Below are positions 1-9,377 of a stretch of 64,000 nt of DNA, piece after piece. Under the pieces are notes generated by a model. That model was not told the DNA's origin and ran no database searches. It saw only the letters and a list, made by a program, of their open reading frames with translations. The DNA is taken from NCBI RefSeq assembly GCF_018881835.1, contig NZ_JACVPO010000002.1:1-64000 (forward strand), given 5' to 3'. Numbering within the stretch: the stretch's first letter is position 1; each line of letters begins with the position of its first letter. The stretch is from Polynucleobacter hallstattensis (GTDB taxonomy: Bacteria > Pseudomonadota > Gammaproteobacteria > Burkholderiales > Burkholderiaceae). Made by a program: the position numbers and the translations under genes.

Positions 1-145
1 GTGTTAGGGTTAACACTTAAGTAGTATGCGCTCAATTTATTGATGGTGCAGAGCGACAAAAACCCCTTTATTAGTAGTTTTATACGTAAAAGCCTCGACA
101 GGTAGAGAATGTTGTTTGACTTTTGAACGGCCTCAAAAGTCCTTC

Positions 146-172
146 AGTCGCCTTTAGGCGACTTCTTTTTTA
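146..172 (+). terminator. Rho-independent terminator near the left edge
   Basis: A 7-bp perfect stem (AGTCGCC / GGCGACT, loop TTTA) is followed by a T-rich run. It probably ends a transcript entering from the left. Apart from this hairpin I see no gene or RNA in positions 1-336. Confidence 0.75.
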
Positions 173-336
173 AAGTAACCGCAAAAGCGTAATGGAAATC
201 AGAGTAACGACGTAATAAGCCCCAAAGCTTGGCCCTAACATCCATTTTGATTCCAGTGATTACCTTCAATAATAAAAATGAGATTGATTCAAAAAATGCG
301 ACAGTTTTATGACGAGATAGTCAGTTACATCAGGGC

Positions 337-900
337 ATGTTTAAGATGAGCGCCGTGATTGAGCCTGGCATAGCTCCATACTCTGAATACCTAGAGCAAG
401 AACTTCGATCTGATCATGCGGGTGAAACAGGCGCTGTCTATATTTACAAAGGAATCATCGCTATTGCAACCCTATTTAAGAATCAGGAGCTCATCTGTTT
501 TGCAAAAGAACATGGAGCAACTGAGGCAGAGCACTTGCGGCTAATAGAGGCTGTCTTTGAGGAAAAGTATCGTAGCCGTTTGTTAGGGCCATGGCGGATA
601 GCGGGATGGCTAACAGGAGCCATACCAGCATTATTTGGCAGAAAAGCGGTCTATGCCACTATTGATGCAGTTGAGACATTTGTAGAGCAGCACTACCAAG
701 AGCAGATTAATCACCTTAAAACACATAGCGGCTATGAGCAATTGCTTGACCTCTTAGTCCGTTGTCAAGCCGATGAGATTAATCATAAAAATGAGGCACG
801 ATCAAAAGTCTCCCCCTCATTACCCTTAGCCCTAAGAGCATGGTGCGCTATGGTGGGTAGCGGCTCAGCCGTAGCAGTTTTGCTGGCAAGGCGTATATAA
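337..900 (+). CDS. coq7: Coq7-type demethoxyubiquinone hydroxylase
   Basis: Di-iron monooxygenase that hydroxylates demethoxyubiquinol late in ubiquinone synthesis, acting at the inner membrane. The 187-residue protein has the ferritin-like ligand pattern: HAGETGA near residue 27 (E30), EAEH at residues 63-66, a central VETFVEQHY segment, and DEINHK in the C-terminal third. A second ATG nine bases downstream (346) is an equally possible start, and neither has a strong ribosome binding site. It lies 41 bp upstream of a DsbA-like gene on the same strand. It is the first protein gene before the array of tRNA-Arg fragments. Family assignment is firm; the exact start is not. Confidence 0.9.
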   Translation: MFKMSAVIEPGIAPYSEYLEQELRSDHAGETGAVYIYKGIIAIATLFKNQELICFAKEHGATEAEHLRLIEAVFEEKYRSRLLGPWRIAGWLTGAIPALFGRKAVYATIDAVETFVEQHYQEQINHLKTHSGYEQLLDLLVRCQADEINHKNEARSKVSPSLPLALRAWCAMVGSGSAVAVLLARRI

Positions 901-941
901 AAAAATGATGAATGTAGTGAGTTACTAAAGGTAAAAATACG

Positions 942-1550
942 ATGATTCAGATCCAGGTCTGGGCTGATTTTGAATGTCCATATAGTTATTTTCAAACTAT
1001 TGTTCTTGAAAAAATACAAGCGCAGTATCAAGACAGAGTGGAGATAGTGTGGAGGGCATTTGAGTTAACTCCAGTCGATGGCAATATTTTGCCGTCAAAG
1101 TCCTATATCAATACTTTTGATGAGGCCAAGCTAGAGCTCATTGTTGTAAATGAGGGGCTTAAGCTCTTAACGCCAAAATTTCTGACCTATACATGGCTTG
1201 CACAAGAGAGTGTGTACTTTGCTAATTCACAGGGGTTATCGCTAAAGCTTGCTAGAGCATTATTCGATGCATTCTTTTTAGAAGGACTTGATATTGGCAA
1301 TGAAGAGGTGGTCATGCAAATTGCTTCCCAGAGTGGAATTGATTGCCAACTGTTAAGGCAGGCTCTTGATAGCAGTGAGCTGACTAAGCACGTCATGGCT
1401 GATGAACAAGAATTTAAGACCTATGGTTTCCAAGGATTACCGGCAATGTTAATCGGTGAGAAAGATTTTTCACCTAAGAGTTTTATGCCCATTAATGGAT
1501 ATAAAACGTTCGATGAATTATCTGCAATTATTCGAAGTCTTAATATCTAA
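942..1550 (+). CDS. DsbA-family (FrnE / HCCA-isomerase-like) thioredoxin-fold protein
   Basis: A 202-residue thioredoxin-fold protein of the DsbA superfamily without a signal peptide, so cytoplasmic. The N-terminal motif DFECPYSY has only the first cysteine (C-P-Y-S), as in 2-hydroxychromene-2-carboxylate isomerase-like and some FrnE-like proteins, so classical dithiol chemistry is unlikely. The middle is alpha-helical and a conserved-looking cis-Pro region (FQGLPAML) lies near residue 165. The TAA stop falls inside the first degenerate tRNA-Arg 3' fragment, so that repeat supplies the end of the gene. The substrate cannot be inferred. It is probably co-transcribed with coq7. Confidence 0.75.
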   Translation: MIQIQVWADFECPYSYFQTIVLEKIQAQYQDRVEIVWRAFELTPVDGNILPSKSYINTFDEAKLELIVVNEGLKLLTPKFLTYTWLAQESVYFANSQGLSLKLARALFDAFFLEGLDIGNEEVVMQIASQSGIDCQLLRQALDSSELTKHVMADEQEFKTYGFQGLPAMLIGEKDFSPKSFMPINGYKTFDELSAIIRSLNI

Positions 1551-1578
1551 AGGCGTAGGCCGCACGTTTAGATTGTAC
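1545..1578 (+). repeat. tRNA-Arg(UCU) 3' fragment R1 (degenerate)
   Basis: This copy matches the anticodon-loop-to-T-arm part of the other fragments (AAGGCGTAGG, then CGCACG) and decays after the T-loop. It has no conserved upstream block because the DsbA-like gene runs straight into it. It is the leftmost of eleven copies, all on the plus strand. Confidence 0.7.
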
Positions 1579-1605
1579 TTTCTGAGTCATGTTCCACCAA
1601 GGTCC

Positions 1606-1887
1606 GCTTTGGGTCGGCCTCTACCGGCCATTAGCAGTTACAGCATAGGGCTGCTTTGTGATCAGCAACAGTCCATTACTATTCCTGACGCTGCGATGTC
1701 GGTTTAACCGACAGTAGATAATTCGGGTCTCCCAAAGACTCAAAACTGCATTGCACAGTTTATTACACAGTCCTGATTTATGCGTCTAAGTTATTGAAAT
1801 ATATAAACTATTGAGCAGCCACAAATCCTTCTAAGGCGTAGGTCGCACGTTCGAATCGTGCTGGGCAGGCCAAAGGCCTGACTGGCC
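1606..1887 (+). repeat. tRNA-Arg-ended repeat unit R2 (long type)
   Basis: The last 45 bases (1828-1872) are a near-perfect 3' half of tRNA-Arg(UCU): TTCTAAGGCG from the anticodon loop and stem, T arm GCACG-TTCGAAT-CGTGC, acceptor strand and CCA. Upstream, in order, are an 11-base motif at 1606 (GCTTTGGGTCG), an imperfect hairpin at 1652, a palindrome TGTCGGTTTAACCGACA at 1697-1713, and two copies of TTRCACAG at 1751 and 1763. Just after the CCA, CAGGCC-AAA-GGCCTG (1866-1880) can form a hairpin. The same layout and spacing recur at 9143-9377 and 19567-19833. It fills most of the gap between the DsbA-like gene and PEP carboxylase. Confidence 0.85.
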
Positions 1888-1978
1888 CTTGATATTTAGT
1901 CAAATTACCTGCTCGATTGGCTTTAGCATCGATGAGTTCACATAGCATATGGACGGCCTTGCTATAGTGATAGTTAAT

Positions 1979-4765
1979 ATGAAAAATACTGAATTACCGT
2001 TAATTGATGATATTCGTCTATTGGGAAAAATTCTAGGCGATATAGTTCGTGAGCAAGAGGGCGAACCTGCCTATGCTTTGGTAGAACAAGTCAGAAAATT
2101 ATCTGTAGCCTTTCATCGTGATGCAAATCAAAAAGCTAATCAAGAGTTAGGCAAACTACTTAAAGGCCTTACTAGCGAAAGCGCTGTAAAAGTACTTCGT
2201 GCTTTTACTTACTTTAGTCATTTAGCTAATTTGGCTGAAGATAGGCATCACATTCGTCGTCGCATAGCGCATGAGCGCGTTGGTAGTTATCAAGATGGCA
2301 GTATTCCCATGGCAATGAAAAAGCTTCAAGCTGCAGGGGTGACTAGCAAGATGATCTCCAAGGCATTAGAAGAAAGCTTGATCTCGCCAGTACTCACTGC
2401 ACATCCAACTGAAGTGCAAAGAACGAGTATTTTGGAGGCTGAGCGAGATATTGCTAATCTATTAACTGCACGCGATCAGATTAAAGAATCATCTAGAGCA
2501 AACAACCCTAAAAAAGATGCCTTGTTAAATAAAGAGCTTAAGGCAAATGAAGAGCAAATTCGCACACGAGTACTTCAGCTCTGGTATACGCGTTTATTGC
2601 GGTTTACTAAGCTCACGGTTGCTGACGAGATCGAGAATGCTCTCACCTATTACGAGACCACTTTTTTAAGAGAGATTCCCAAGATCTACGCTCAATTGGA
2701 AGACTCGCTTTCTGGGAATGCTGTAGCTAGTTTTCTGAAGATGGGTCAATGGATTGGTGGCGATCGCGATGGGAACCCCAATGTCAGCGCTAAGACACTA
2801 GAGTACGCTGTTTCAAGACAGGCTGAAATGGTCTTACGTCATTACTTAACAGAGGTGCATTACTTGGGTAGAGAGCTATCTGTATCTGCATTGCTTCTGA
2901 AATTTCCAAAAAAGATGCAAGAGCTTGCAACAAGTTCGCCAGATACGAATGAGCATCGTCAGGATGAGCCTTATCGAAGGGCGCTAACTGGCATTTATTC
3001 AAGACTTGCAGCTACTTTAAAGCAATTGACCGGTACTGATGCAGCTCGCCATGCAGTCCCGCCTCAAAACTCCTATATCAGCGCACAGGAATTTATATCT
3101 GATCTCAAGACAATTGAAGCTTCACTCATTTCTCAGGGTGCAAAAGTACTAGCGGATCGCCGCTTACGTGGCTTAATCAGAGCGGTTGAGGTTTTCGGCT
3201 TTCATTTAGCTACTGTTGATTTGCGTCAAAGTTCAGATATGCATGAAGCTGTTTTGGCTGAGTTGCTTGGTATGGCGTCGATTCAAAAGGAATATCCAAA
3301 TCTCTCTGAACAGCAAAAACGTGAGCTTTTGCTATCTCTCTTAAAAGATCCAAGACCACTGCGAGTAGTTGGCCATCAATACTCTGAGTTTGCACTTTCT
3401 GAAATCGTTATTTTTGAAATGGCTAAGAGGATACGCAAGCTTTTTGGTAATGACGCTATTCGCCACTACATCATTAGCCATACCGAGACTGTCAGTGATC
3501 TACTAGAAGTTTTATTGCTGCAAAAAGAAGTGGGCTTAATGCATGGAACTTTAGGTAAGAAGTCCTCAGCTGACCTCATTGTTGTACCTTTATTCGAGAC
3601 AATTGAAGATTTGCGCAATGCTGCGCCAATCATGCAGGATTTTTATGCCTTGCCTGGCATTTTAGATTTAGTAAAGCGCTCTGGTGCTGAGCAAGACATT
3701 ATGTTGGGCTACTCCGACTCCAACAAGGATGGCGGTATTGTCACTAGTAATTGGGAGTTGTATTGCGCAGAGCTTGCTTTGGTTCAGGTATTTGAGCCTC
3801 TAGAACAAAAGCATGGGGTGAAACTGCGCTTATTTCACGGTAGGGGTGGCACAGTAGGCCGTGGTGGTGGCCCAAGTTATGAGGCAATCCTCGCTCAGCC
3901 TCCAGGCACGGTTCGGGGTCAAATTCGTTTAACCGAGCAGGGTGAAGTGATTGGATCAAAGTATGCCAACCCTGAAATTGGTAGACGTAATTTAGAAACA
4001 TTAGTAGCCGCCACCCTAGAGGCCACGTTATTAAAGCCAACTAAACAAGCTACCAATGCTTTTTTAGATGCTGCCGCACAAATTTCTCAAACGAGTATGG
4101 ATGCGTATCGACGTCTCGTATATGAAACCCCGGGATTTGCAGAGTATTTCTTTGATGCAACGCCAATTCGAGAGATTGCAAAGCTCAATATTGGTTCTAG
4201 GCCGGCTAGTCGAAAGGCTAGTCAGAAAATCGAAGACTTAAGGGCGATTCCATGGGGATTTAGTTGGGGTCAGTGTCGTCTAACACTCCCAGGTTGGTTT
4301 GGCTTTGGTTCTGCTGTTGATGAGTTCTTAGATCATCCTCAGGCTGCAGACAAGAAAGCGGCACTCGCTCTTTTGCAAAAGATGTATAAGGATTGGCCAT
4401 TCTTTAGGACCTTGTTATCGAATATGGATATGGCCCTAGCCAAGAGTGATTTAGCATTGGCTTCTCGTTATAGCGAGCTAGTCCCTGATGTGAAGCTGCG
4501 CAAGAGGATATTTATTGCTATCGAAGCTGAGTGGAATAAAACAGTAGATGCCTTAAACTTGGTCACTGGTGAAAAAGTACGTCTAGCCAACAATCCATCC
4601 TTAGCAAGATCGATACGGACCCGCTTTCCTTATATCGACCCACTACATCATTTACAGATCGAGTTAGTAAGACGCTATCGAGCAGGCAAGCATGATGATA
4701 GGGTGCAGAGGGGTATACATATTGCTATTAATGGAATTGCGGCCGGACTTAGAAATACTGGCTAG
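1979..4765 (+). CDS. ppc: Phosphoenolpyruvate carboxylase
   Basis: Carboxylates PEP with bicarbonate to oxaloacetate, the anaplerotic feed into the TCA cycle. The sequence has [11 protein letters not shown] with the catalytic histidine near residue 140, GGDRDGNP near residue 260, the glycine-rich [14 protein letters not shown] loop near residue 620, and the canonical ING...RNTG C-terminus. At about 928 residues it is full length. I prefer ATG 1979; an in-frame ATG at 1949 would add ten residues, and neither has a clear ribosome binding site. The gene is bracketed by tRNA-Arg fragments R2 and R3, the latter starting 8 bases after the stop. A core metabolic enzyme in such a setting is notable. 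Confidence 0.95.
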   Translation: MKNTELPLIDDIRLLGKILGDIVREQEGEPAYALVEQVRKLSVAFHRDANQKANQELGKLLKGLTSESAVKVLRAFTYFSHLANLAEDRHHIRRRIAHERVGSYQDGSIPMAMKKLQAAGVTSKMISKALEESLISPVLTAHPTEVQRTSILEAERDIANLLTARDQIKESSRANNPKKDALLNKELKANEEQIRTRVLQLWYTRLLRFTKLTVADEIENALTYYETTFLREIPKIYAQLEDSLSGNAVASFLKMGQWIGGDRDGNPNVSAKTLEYAVSRQAEMVLRHYLTEVHYLGRELSVSALLLKFPKKMQELATSSPDTNEHRQDEPYRRALTGIYSRLAATLKQLTGTDAARHAVPPQNSYISAQEFISDLKTIEASLISQGAKVLADRRLRGLIRAVEVFGFHLATVDLRQSSDMHEAVLAELLGMASIQKEYPNLSEQQKRELLLSLLKDPRPLRVVGHQYSEFALSEIVIFEMAKRIRKLFGNDAIRHYIISHTETVSDLLEVLLLQKEVGLMHGTLGKKSSADLIVVPLFETIEDLRNAAPIMQDFYALPGILDLVKRSGAEQDIMLGYSDSNKDGGIVTSNWELYCAELALVQVFEPLEQKHGVKLRLFHGRGGTVGRGGGPSYEAILAQPPGTVRGQIRLTEQGEVIGSKYANPEIGRRNLETLVAATLEATLLKPTKQATNAFLDAAAQISQTSMDAYRRLVYETPGFAEYFFDATPIREIAKLNIGSRPASRKASQKIEDLRAIPWGFSWGQCRLTLPGWFGFGSAVDEFLDHPQAADKKAALALLQKMYKDWPFFRTLLSNMDMALAKSDLALASRYSELVPDVKLRKRIFIAIEAEWNKTVDALNLVTGEKVRLANNPSLARSIRTRFPYIDPLHHLQIELVRRYRAGKHDDRVQRGIHIAINGIAAGLRNTG

Positions 4766-4772
4766 ATTAAAG

Positions 4773-4817
4773 CTTCTAAGGCCCAGGCCGCACGTTCGAA
4801 TCGTGCTGGGCAGGCCA
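4773..4817 (+). repeat. tRNA-Arg(UCU) 3' fragment R3
   Basis: Complete 3' tRNA half from CTTCTAAG to CCA, with a small change in the anticodon-stem region. It begins 8 bases after the PEP carboxylase stop and has no conserved upstream block. Confidence 0.85.
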
Positions 4818-4890
4818 AAAATCCAACTAGTACCCCTATTTAGTGCGTATCTGTTGCTCAGATACCTATTTCTTAGCATAATTACATCAT

Positions 4891-5235
4891 ATGAATACAG
4901 CTCTGATCGACTTAGCTACTCAAAATGCAGCTCATGCATTTATGGAAAAAATTGCACATCAATATGATGTCAGCAAGGCTTTTTTGTTCGGTAGTCGTGC
5001 TCGCAATACGCACCAAGGTGAGAGTGATGCTGATATTGCTATTTTATTGCGAGGCAAACCGGGCCGCTTTATGGCTACTAAGTTTGCGATGGATGATCTG
5101 GCCTATGATGTTCTATTGGACTCCGGCATTCGCATTCAGCCTCTACCTATTTGGCAGGAGGAGTGGGATCACCCAGAAAATTATTCCAATCCGAGTCTTT
5201 TAAGGAATATTCAAAATGAAGGCATTGTTCTTTGA
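4891..5235 (+). CDS. MNT-type nucleotidyltransferase (HEPN partner, probable antitoxin)
   Basis: A 114-residue minimal nucleotidyltransferase of the DNA polymerase beta superfamily. The diagnostic motif FGSRARNTHQGESDADIAI (about residues 33-51) gives the GS...D-x-D metal and nucleotide site. In known MNT/HEPN pairs the nucleotidyltransferase neutralises the HEPN ribonuclease, in studied cases by AMPylating it. The stop codon overlaps the TTG start of the HEPN gene by four bases, typical of translational coupling. The pair is alone between tRNA-Arg fragments R3 and R4, an 836-bp spacing. Family is clear; the toxin-antitoxin role is inferred from pairing. Confidence 0.85.
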   Translation: MNTALIDLATQNAAHAFMEKIAHQYDVSKAFLFGSRARNTHQGESDADIAILLRGKPGRFMATKFAMDDLAYDVLLDSGIRIQPLPIWQEEWDHPENYSNPSLLRNIQNEGIVL

Positions 5236-5612
5236 GGGCGAAAGAACTTTTTACTAAAGCTCAAACTGCAGCAGCTTCAGCTCGAATTTTGTTAAATGCT
5301 GGGGATGTTGATGGTGCTTGTAACCGTGCTTATTACGCCATGTTTGATGCTGCTAGGGCAGCTCTTTTGGCATCTGGTATCGATGAATCAACAGTCAATA
5401 CAAAGACCCATAGTGGCCTTATATCAAAATTCAGTCTTGAGCTTGTTAAATCTGGTCAAGTTTCCGTAGAGCTTGGCAAGTCACTAAACAAAGTCGAGGA
5501 TCTGAGATTGATGGCGGACTATAAAGGGGATGCCATTTTGGAAGAGGATGCCACTTGGGCAGTTAATCAGGCCGATATATTTGTTGAGACCTTACAGACC
5601 ACTTTTAGCTAA
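5232..5612 (+). CDS. HEPN-domain protein (UPF0332-like, probable toxin)
   Basis: An all-alpha HEPN protein of 126 residues with the signature RAYYAMFDAARAAL near residues 33-46. HEPN domains are often RNA-cleaving toxins with an R-x4-6-H active site. Here the arginine is followed by AYYAMF rather than a clear histidine, as in UPF0332-type members, so catalysis is uncertain. The start is TTG, overlapping the stop of the nucleotidyltransferase. The TAA stop lies within tRNA fragment R4 (GCTAAGG), so the gene ends exactly on the repeat. The pair is a compact two-gene module between repeats. Confidence 0.8.
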   Translation: MRAKELFTKAQTAAASARILLNAGDVDGACNRAYYAMFDAARAALLASGIDESTVNTKTHSGLISKFSLELVKSGQVSVELGKSLNKVEDLRLMADYKGDAILEEDATWAVNQADIFVETLQTTFS

Positions 5613-5650
5613 GGCGTAGGTCGCACGTTCGAATCGTGCTGGGCAGGCCA
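5609..5650 (+). repeat. tRNA-Arg(UCU) 3' fragment R4
   Basis: Perfect copy of the 3' tRNA half from CTAAGGCG through the T arm to CCA. It overlaps the stop codon of the HEPN gene and has no conserved upstream block. Confidence 0.85.
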
Positions 5651-5747
5651 AAAACTTCAAAAATATTGGTAACTACTACCTAGGAAGTACTAAAGTACCT
5701 TCTATATCTAATAACTTTAATTAACATATAAATTCAAAGGGGTAGGG

Positions 5748-6545
5748 ATGTCAATATTCTCAAAAAAACTAGTTGGATTTTTGTCGATTTTAATGGTGAC
5801 TTCACCAGTGTTTTCTCAAGATAGCAATGTTTCAAATCCACTACCAAAAGTCTCGCAAGAATGGCGTTTTGAAGCAACTCCCTATGTATGGGCGCCTGGC
5901 ATTAAAAGCACTATAAATTTTGATAATGGCCTTGCTAAAACTGCTGATTTTTCTTCAAGCAATGTGCTTAATAATCTAAAGTCTGGCGCGATGATGACTG
6001 CTGAAGCACACAAGGGTAATTGGGGCATCATGGGCGATCTTGTCTCGGCAACCTTACAAAATTCAGGATCAATTCCCGTATATGGCGGCGCTGCCACCGT
6101 GGCAGACAAAATTACGCTGCAGCAAACGGTTTTAACTGGTGCTGCGACTTATACACTTGCTAATACACGGGACATATACGTTGACGCCTTGCTAGGAGCT
6201 CGAGCAATTGATATCACGGCTACCTTAAACGGCAATTTAGTGGGTACTGCTGAAAAAGAAACAATTTCAAAGAAAACCTCAACGGTCGACCCTATTATCG
6301 GTGCTAAGGGACGCTACCGTATCGCAGACTCTAGTTGGTATCTACCTGCCTATGCTGATATCGGCGGCGGTGGTGGCACTACGAATTTGACATGGCAGGT
6401 GATGGCTGGCATTGGTAAATCATTTGGTAGCTTGATTGATGCGTCATTGACGTATCGCGCGCTGTATTACGACATGAAGGCTGGTGGTGTTTTGCAAAAG
6501 ACCACGATGCAAGGCCCGCAAATGGCCATTACTTTTAAATTTTGA
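5748..6545 (+). CDS. Outer-membrane beta-barrel protein (hypothetical)
   Basis: A 265-residue protein with an N-terminal signal peptide (cleavage near SPVFSQ, residue 24). The mature part alternates hydrophobic and polar residues and ends in MAITFKF, a terminal phenylalanine as in BamA-recognised barrels. The start FRFEATPYVWAPG-like segment (residues 41-53) resembles outer-membrane proteins annotated only as hypothetical. It is followed 18 bp later by another exported protein and then an amidohydrolase-like protein, all in one direction, so it is probably the first gene of a three-gene operon. Substrate is unknown. The G-run in its C-terminal third (IGGGGGT) is glycine-rich but otherwise unremarkable. 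Confidence 0.7.
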   Translation: MSIFSKKLVGFLSILMVTSPVFSQDSNVSNPLPKVSQEWRFEATPYVWAPGIKSTINFDNGLAKTADFSSSNVLNNLKSGAMMTAEAHKGNWGIMGDLVSATLQNSGSIPVYGGAATVADKITLQQTVLTGAATYTLANTRDIYVDALLGARAIDITATLNGNLVGTAEKETISKKTSTVDPIIGAKGRYRIADSSWYLPAYADIGGGGGTTNLTWQVMAGIGKSFGSLIDASLTYRALYYDMKAGGVLQKTTMQGPQMAITFKF

Positions 6546-6563
6546 TTCTGAACGACTGGTCCC

Positions 6564-7394
6564 ATGAAAATATTCAAATGTATTCTTGTAGTTATCGCAG
6601 CGACTGCATGGTCTAGTCTAGTATCTGCTCAAAGTAGCAGTACTCCCGATGGGGGTGTGGATAAGGTCGGCATTGCTAAAAAACTAGCCAACCCGATTGC
6701 CAATATGATTTCGGTGCCACTGCAATACGAATTTAGTCGTGGTGTTGGCAAAAATCAGGGGGGCTCAGAGCAGACCTTACTCTTTCAACCGGTGATGCCA
6801 TTTAATTTGGGTGGTGGAGATACTTTCATTGTTCGCCCAATTGTCGCCGGTGTAAGAGAGGTCAGTGTTCAGGCTGCGAATGGACAAAGCTTTTCTGGCT
6901 ATGGCATTGCCAGCGTTACGGTGGAATCGTTTTATGCACCCAACACTAATTCATCTTGGATCTGGGGGGTAGGTCCCTATGCCGTATCTCCCTCGGGCAA
7001 TAGCGGCAAGTTTGGCTCACAAGAAACTGGTGCTGGTGTGACGGGTGTAGTACTCAATCGTCATGGCCCCTGGACGTATGGATTGCTAGGTTATCAGTCT
7101 TGGAGTGTAGGTGGCAATCCAAGCTTTGGCACGCAAAACAATTTATATGGCCAACCGTTTGTCGCTTTCACCAACAAGGACGCATTTACTTATACCGTGA
7201 ATATGGAGGCGCAATATAACTACGACACGCATCGCACATCCAACCCCCTATATGTCGGCGTATCGAAATTAATGGTATTTGATGGTGTACCTTTGCAGTT
7301 TGCCGCTGGCCCTATGTATTACATCAGTAATACTCCAGGTGGTCCGTCAGGATGGGGTGCTCGCGCCACAGCAACCTTAGTTATTTTAAAATAA
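6564..7394 (+). CDS. Exported beta-barrel-like protein (hypothetical porin/transporter)
   Basis: A 276-residue protein with a signal peptide (cleavage near LVSAQ, residue 23). The mature part is rich in aromatic, glycine and asparagine residues in an alternating pattern that suggests an outer-membrane barrel. It has motifs such as SVPLQYEFSRG, LLFQPVMPFNLG and WGVGPY, as in the transporter/neuromedin-U-like outer-membrane proteins of proteobacteria. It is 18 bp downstream of the preceding barrel and 12 bp upstream of the amidohydrolase-like gene. The grouping suggests the three act together, perhaps uptake and hydrolysis of an extracellular substrate. Function is not established. Confidence 0.65.
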   Translation: MKIFKCILVVIAATAWSSLVSAQSSSTPDGGVDKVGIAKKLANPIANMISVPLQYEFSRGVGKNQGGSEQTLLFQPVMPFNLGGGDTFIVRPIVAGVREVSVQAANGQSFSGYGIASVTVESFYAPNTNSSWIWGVGPYAVSPSGNSGKFGSQETGAGVTGVVLNRHGPWTYGLLGYQSWSVGGNPSFGTQNNLYGQPFVAFTNKDAFTYTVNMEAQYNYDTHRTSNPLYVGVSKLMVFDGVPLQFAAGPMYYISNTPGGPSGWGARATATLVILK

Positions 7395-7406
7395 ATAAAA
7401 GCATTT

Positions 7407-9095
7407 ATGAAAAAATTTCAATGTTATCTATCGGCACTCCTTCTTTTAATTGCCACCCAAGTCTTTGCCGACAATGCAGCGATTTATTTCAATGGTGACA
7501 TCCTGACGATGGAGGGTGATAAGCCACAGTATGCTGAAGCTGTTGTTGTAAAGGGTAAGAAAATTACTTTTGTCGGCAATCTGCGAGACGCTTTAAATGG
7601 AGCCGGCGCTAATCCAGTAATGCAGGATTTAAAAGGTCAAACTTTACTACCAGGATTTATAGATGCCTGGGGCCACTTTACCCTGATTGCTCAGAACACT
7701 CTCGCTGTCAATCTAGGGTACTTTTCAAAGAATCCGCCAAAAACTACCAAGCAGCTAATAGACCGCTTGAAAGCAGAAGCAAGGCCATTTAACGGTTGGA
7801 TTATTGGCGCAGAGTATGCAGACGCTTTTCTTACCGATGGCCCTTTAACCATTGCTCAGTTAGATGCAGCATTTCCTAATCAATCAGTATTTGTTAATAA
7901 TATTTCTACCCTGACCGGGATCGTGAATACTGCGGGACTCAAGAAGCTAGGATTTACCACAGCCACTAAAGTGACACAAGGCATGCTGCCCGTTGATCCA
8001 AAGACAGGAAAACTTACTGGTGAGTTGATTGGTGACCCTAATTTCGAGGCAACAGTGAAGGTATTCGGTAAGTATTCTCAAGATTTAATGATGGAAACTT
8101 ATCGCAAAGCCGAACAGATCTATGTCTCAAATGGATACACTACTGCGCAAAGCTATGAAACTACGATTCAAGATATTAGTAATATGCGCCAAGCAGTTGA
8201 TCGCAATGTGATCAGCTTAGACCTGATTGCGCTACCCACCTATGATGTGGTTGATCAATTGCTTGCAACTAATAAAAATTATCCTTTTGGAGTCTATACC
8301 AAGGGTGATGGCGGCTTTAAGGTTGCTGGAATATTGGTTTCTACAGATGGTGCGCCACAATTACGTTTGGCCTATTTCACCAAGCCTTATAACGACACCA
8401 CAGGATTTCCAAAAGAATGGCGCGGGATGGCTGTTGCTTCTCAGGATTTGGTTAATAAGTACGCAAAGTTAGCTTATGAAAAAAATATTCAGTACTTCGG
8501 CTATTCCAATGGCGATGCTGGTATTGATATGGCGCTTTCTGGAATTTCTAAAGCAATAAAAGAAACAGGCGTTACTGAAGATCGTAGATCAGTGATCTCC
8601 CATTCATTCTTTGTTCGTGATGATCAATTGGACCAATATAAAACCCATAAAATCCTGCCTCAATTTATGCCTAACCATATTTGGATGTATGGCGATGTAT
8701 ATAGAAAGATTCTAGGGGACGAGAGGGCTAACAATATGGTTCCGCTGAATTTGGCTAAGACAAAAGGAGTTCAATTTGGCCTTCACAATGACACGCCTTC
8801 ATCTGGCCCCAGTGCATTGTTCACGATTTGGACTGCGGTTAATCGCAAGACCTATGGAGGCAGTACTTTAGGACCCAATCAACGCATAGATCCATATACC
8901 GCTCTGCGTGGCTTTACTGCTATGCCTGCATATCAGTACAAAGAAGAGGCATCAAAGGGCACTATTACAGCTGGAAAACTTGCGGATATGGTGATTCTTG
9001 ACCGCAATCCAATGAAAGTGGACCCAATGGAAATTAAGGATATTCAGATTGTGAAGACCATTAAGAATGGTAAGGATTTGTTTATTCGTCCATAG
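7407..9095 (+). CDS. Exported YtcJ-like amidohydrolase, altered metal motif
   Basis: A 562-residue amidohydrolase-superfamily protein of the YtcJ type with a signal peptide (cleavage near VFADN, residue 22). The N-terminal sandwich (ILTMEG, AEAVVVKGKKITFVG) and the C-terminal signature (KGTITAGKLADMVILDRNP, then VKTIKNGK) are typical. The first metal motif, usually D-x-H-x-H after LPGFID, reads LPGFIDAWGH: the first histidine is tryptophan. Later candidate ligands are present (SHSFF near residue 396, GLHNDTP near residue 453). It may therefore bind metal differently or be inactive. Last gene of the putative operon with the two beta-barrel proteins. Substrate unknown. Confidence 0.8.
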   Translation: MKKFQCYLSALLLLIATQVFADNAAIYFNGDILTMEGDKPQYAEAVVVKGKKITFVGNLRDALNGAGANPVMQDLKGQTLLPGFIDAWGHFTLIAQNTLAVNLGYFSKNPPKTTKQLIDRLKAEARPFNGWIIGAEYADAFLTDGPLTIAQLDAAFPNQSVFVNNISTLTGIVNTAGLKKLGFTTATKVTQGMLPVDPKTGKLTGELIGDPNFEATVKVFGKYSQDLMMETYRKAEQIYVSNGYTTAQSYETTIQDISNMRQAVDRNVISLDLIALPTYDVVDQLLATNKNYPFGVYTKGDGGFKVAGILVSTDGAPQLRLAYFTKPYNDTTGFPKEWRGMAVASQDLVNKYAKLAYEKNIQYFGYSNGDAGIDMALSGISKAIKETGVTEDRRSVISHSFFVRDDQLDQYKTHKILPQFMPNHIWMYGDVYRKILGDERANNMVPLNLAKTKGVQFGLHNDTPSSGPSALFTIWTAVNRKTYGGSTLGPNQRIDPYTALRGFTAMPAYQYKEEASKGTITAGKLADMVILDRNPMKVDPMEIKDIQIVKTIKNGKDLFIRP

Positions 9096-9142
9096 TTGGA
9101 CAAATTGTTTTTTTGAGGTTAAGTAAACTTCGTGCGATAGAT

Positions 9143-9377
9143 TGCTTTGTGATTAGCAACAGCCCATCGCGGCCCTGACGCTGTAATGTCGGTTTAACCG
9201 ACACTAATTAATTCAGGTCGCCCAAAGACCCCAAACTGCACTGCACAGTTTATTACACAGTCCCGATTTATTAATCTAAGTCATTGAAATATATAGACAT
9301 TCCAGTAGCCACGAATTCTTCTAAGGCGTAGGTCGCACGTTCGAATCGTGCTGGGCAGGCCAAAGGCCTGGCTGGCC
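9143..9377 (+). repeat. tRNA-Arg-ended repeat unit R5 (long type)
   Basis: The tRNA-Arg 3' half is at 9318-9362 and is identical over its tRNA part to R2. The upstream block reproduces R2: hairpin-like segment at 9143, palindrome GTCGGTTTAACCGAC at 9188-9202, and CACAG direct repeats with the second at 9253, 109 bases before the CCA end. The 15 bases after CCA (AAAGGCCTGGCTGGC) also match R2, giving a hairpin at 9356-9370. Distance from the upstream hairpin to the CCA is 219 bases, against 220 in R2 and R6. Confidence 0.85.

Noticed and set aside
1456..1707. Plus-strand frame over R1 and the left part of R2
   Set aside because: It overlaps the end of the DsbA-like gene in another frame and runs through repeat DNA; no protein character.
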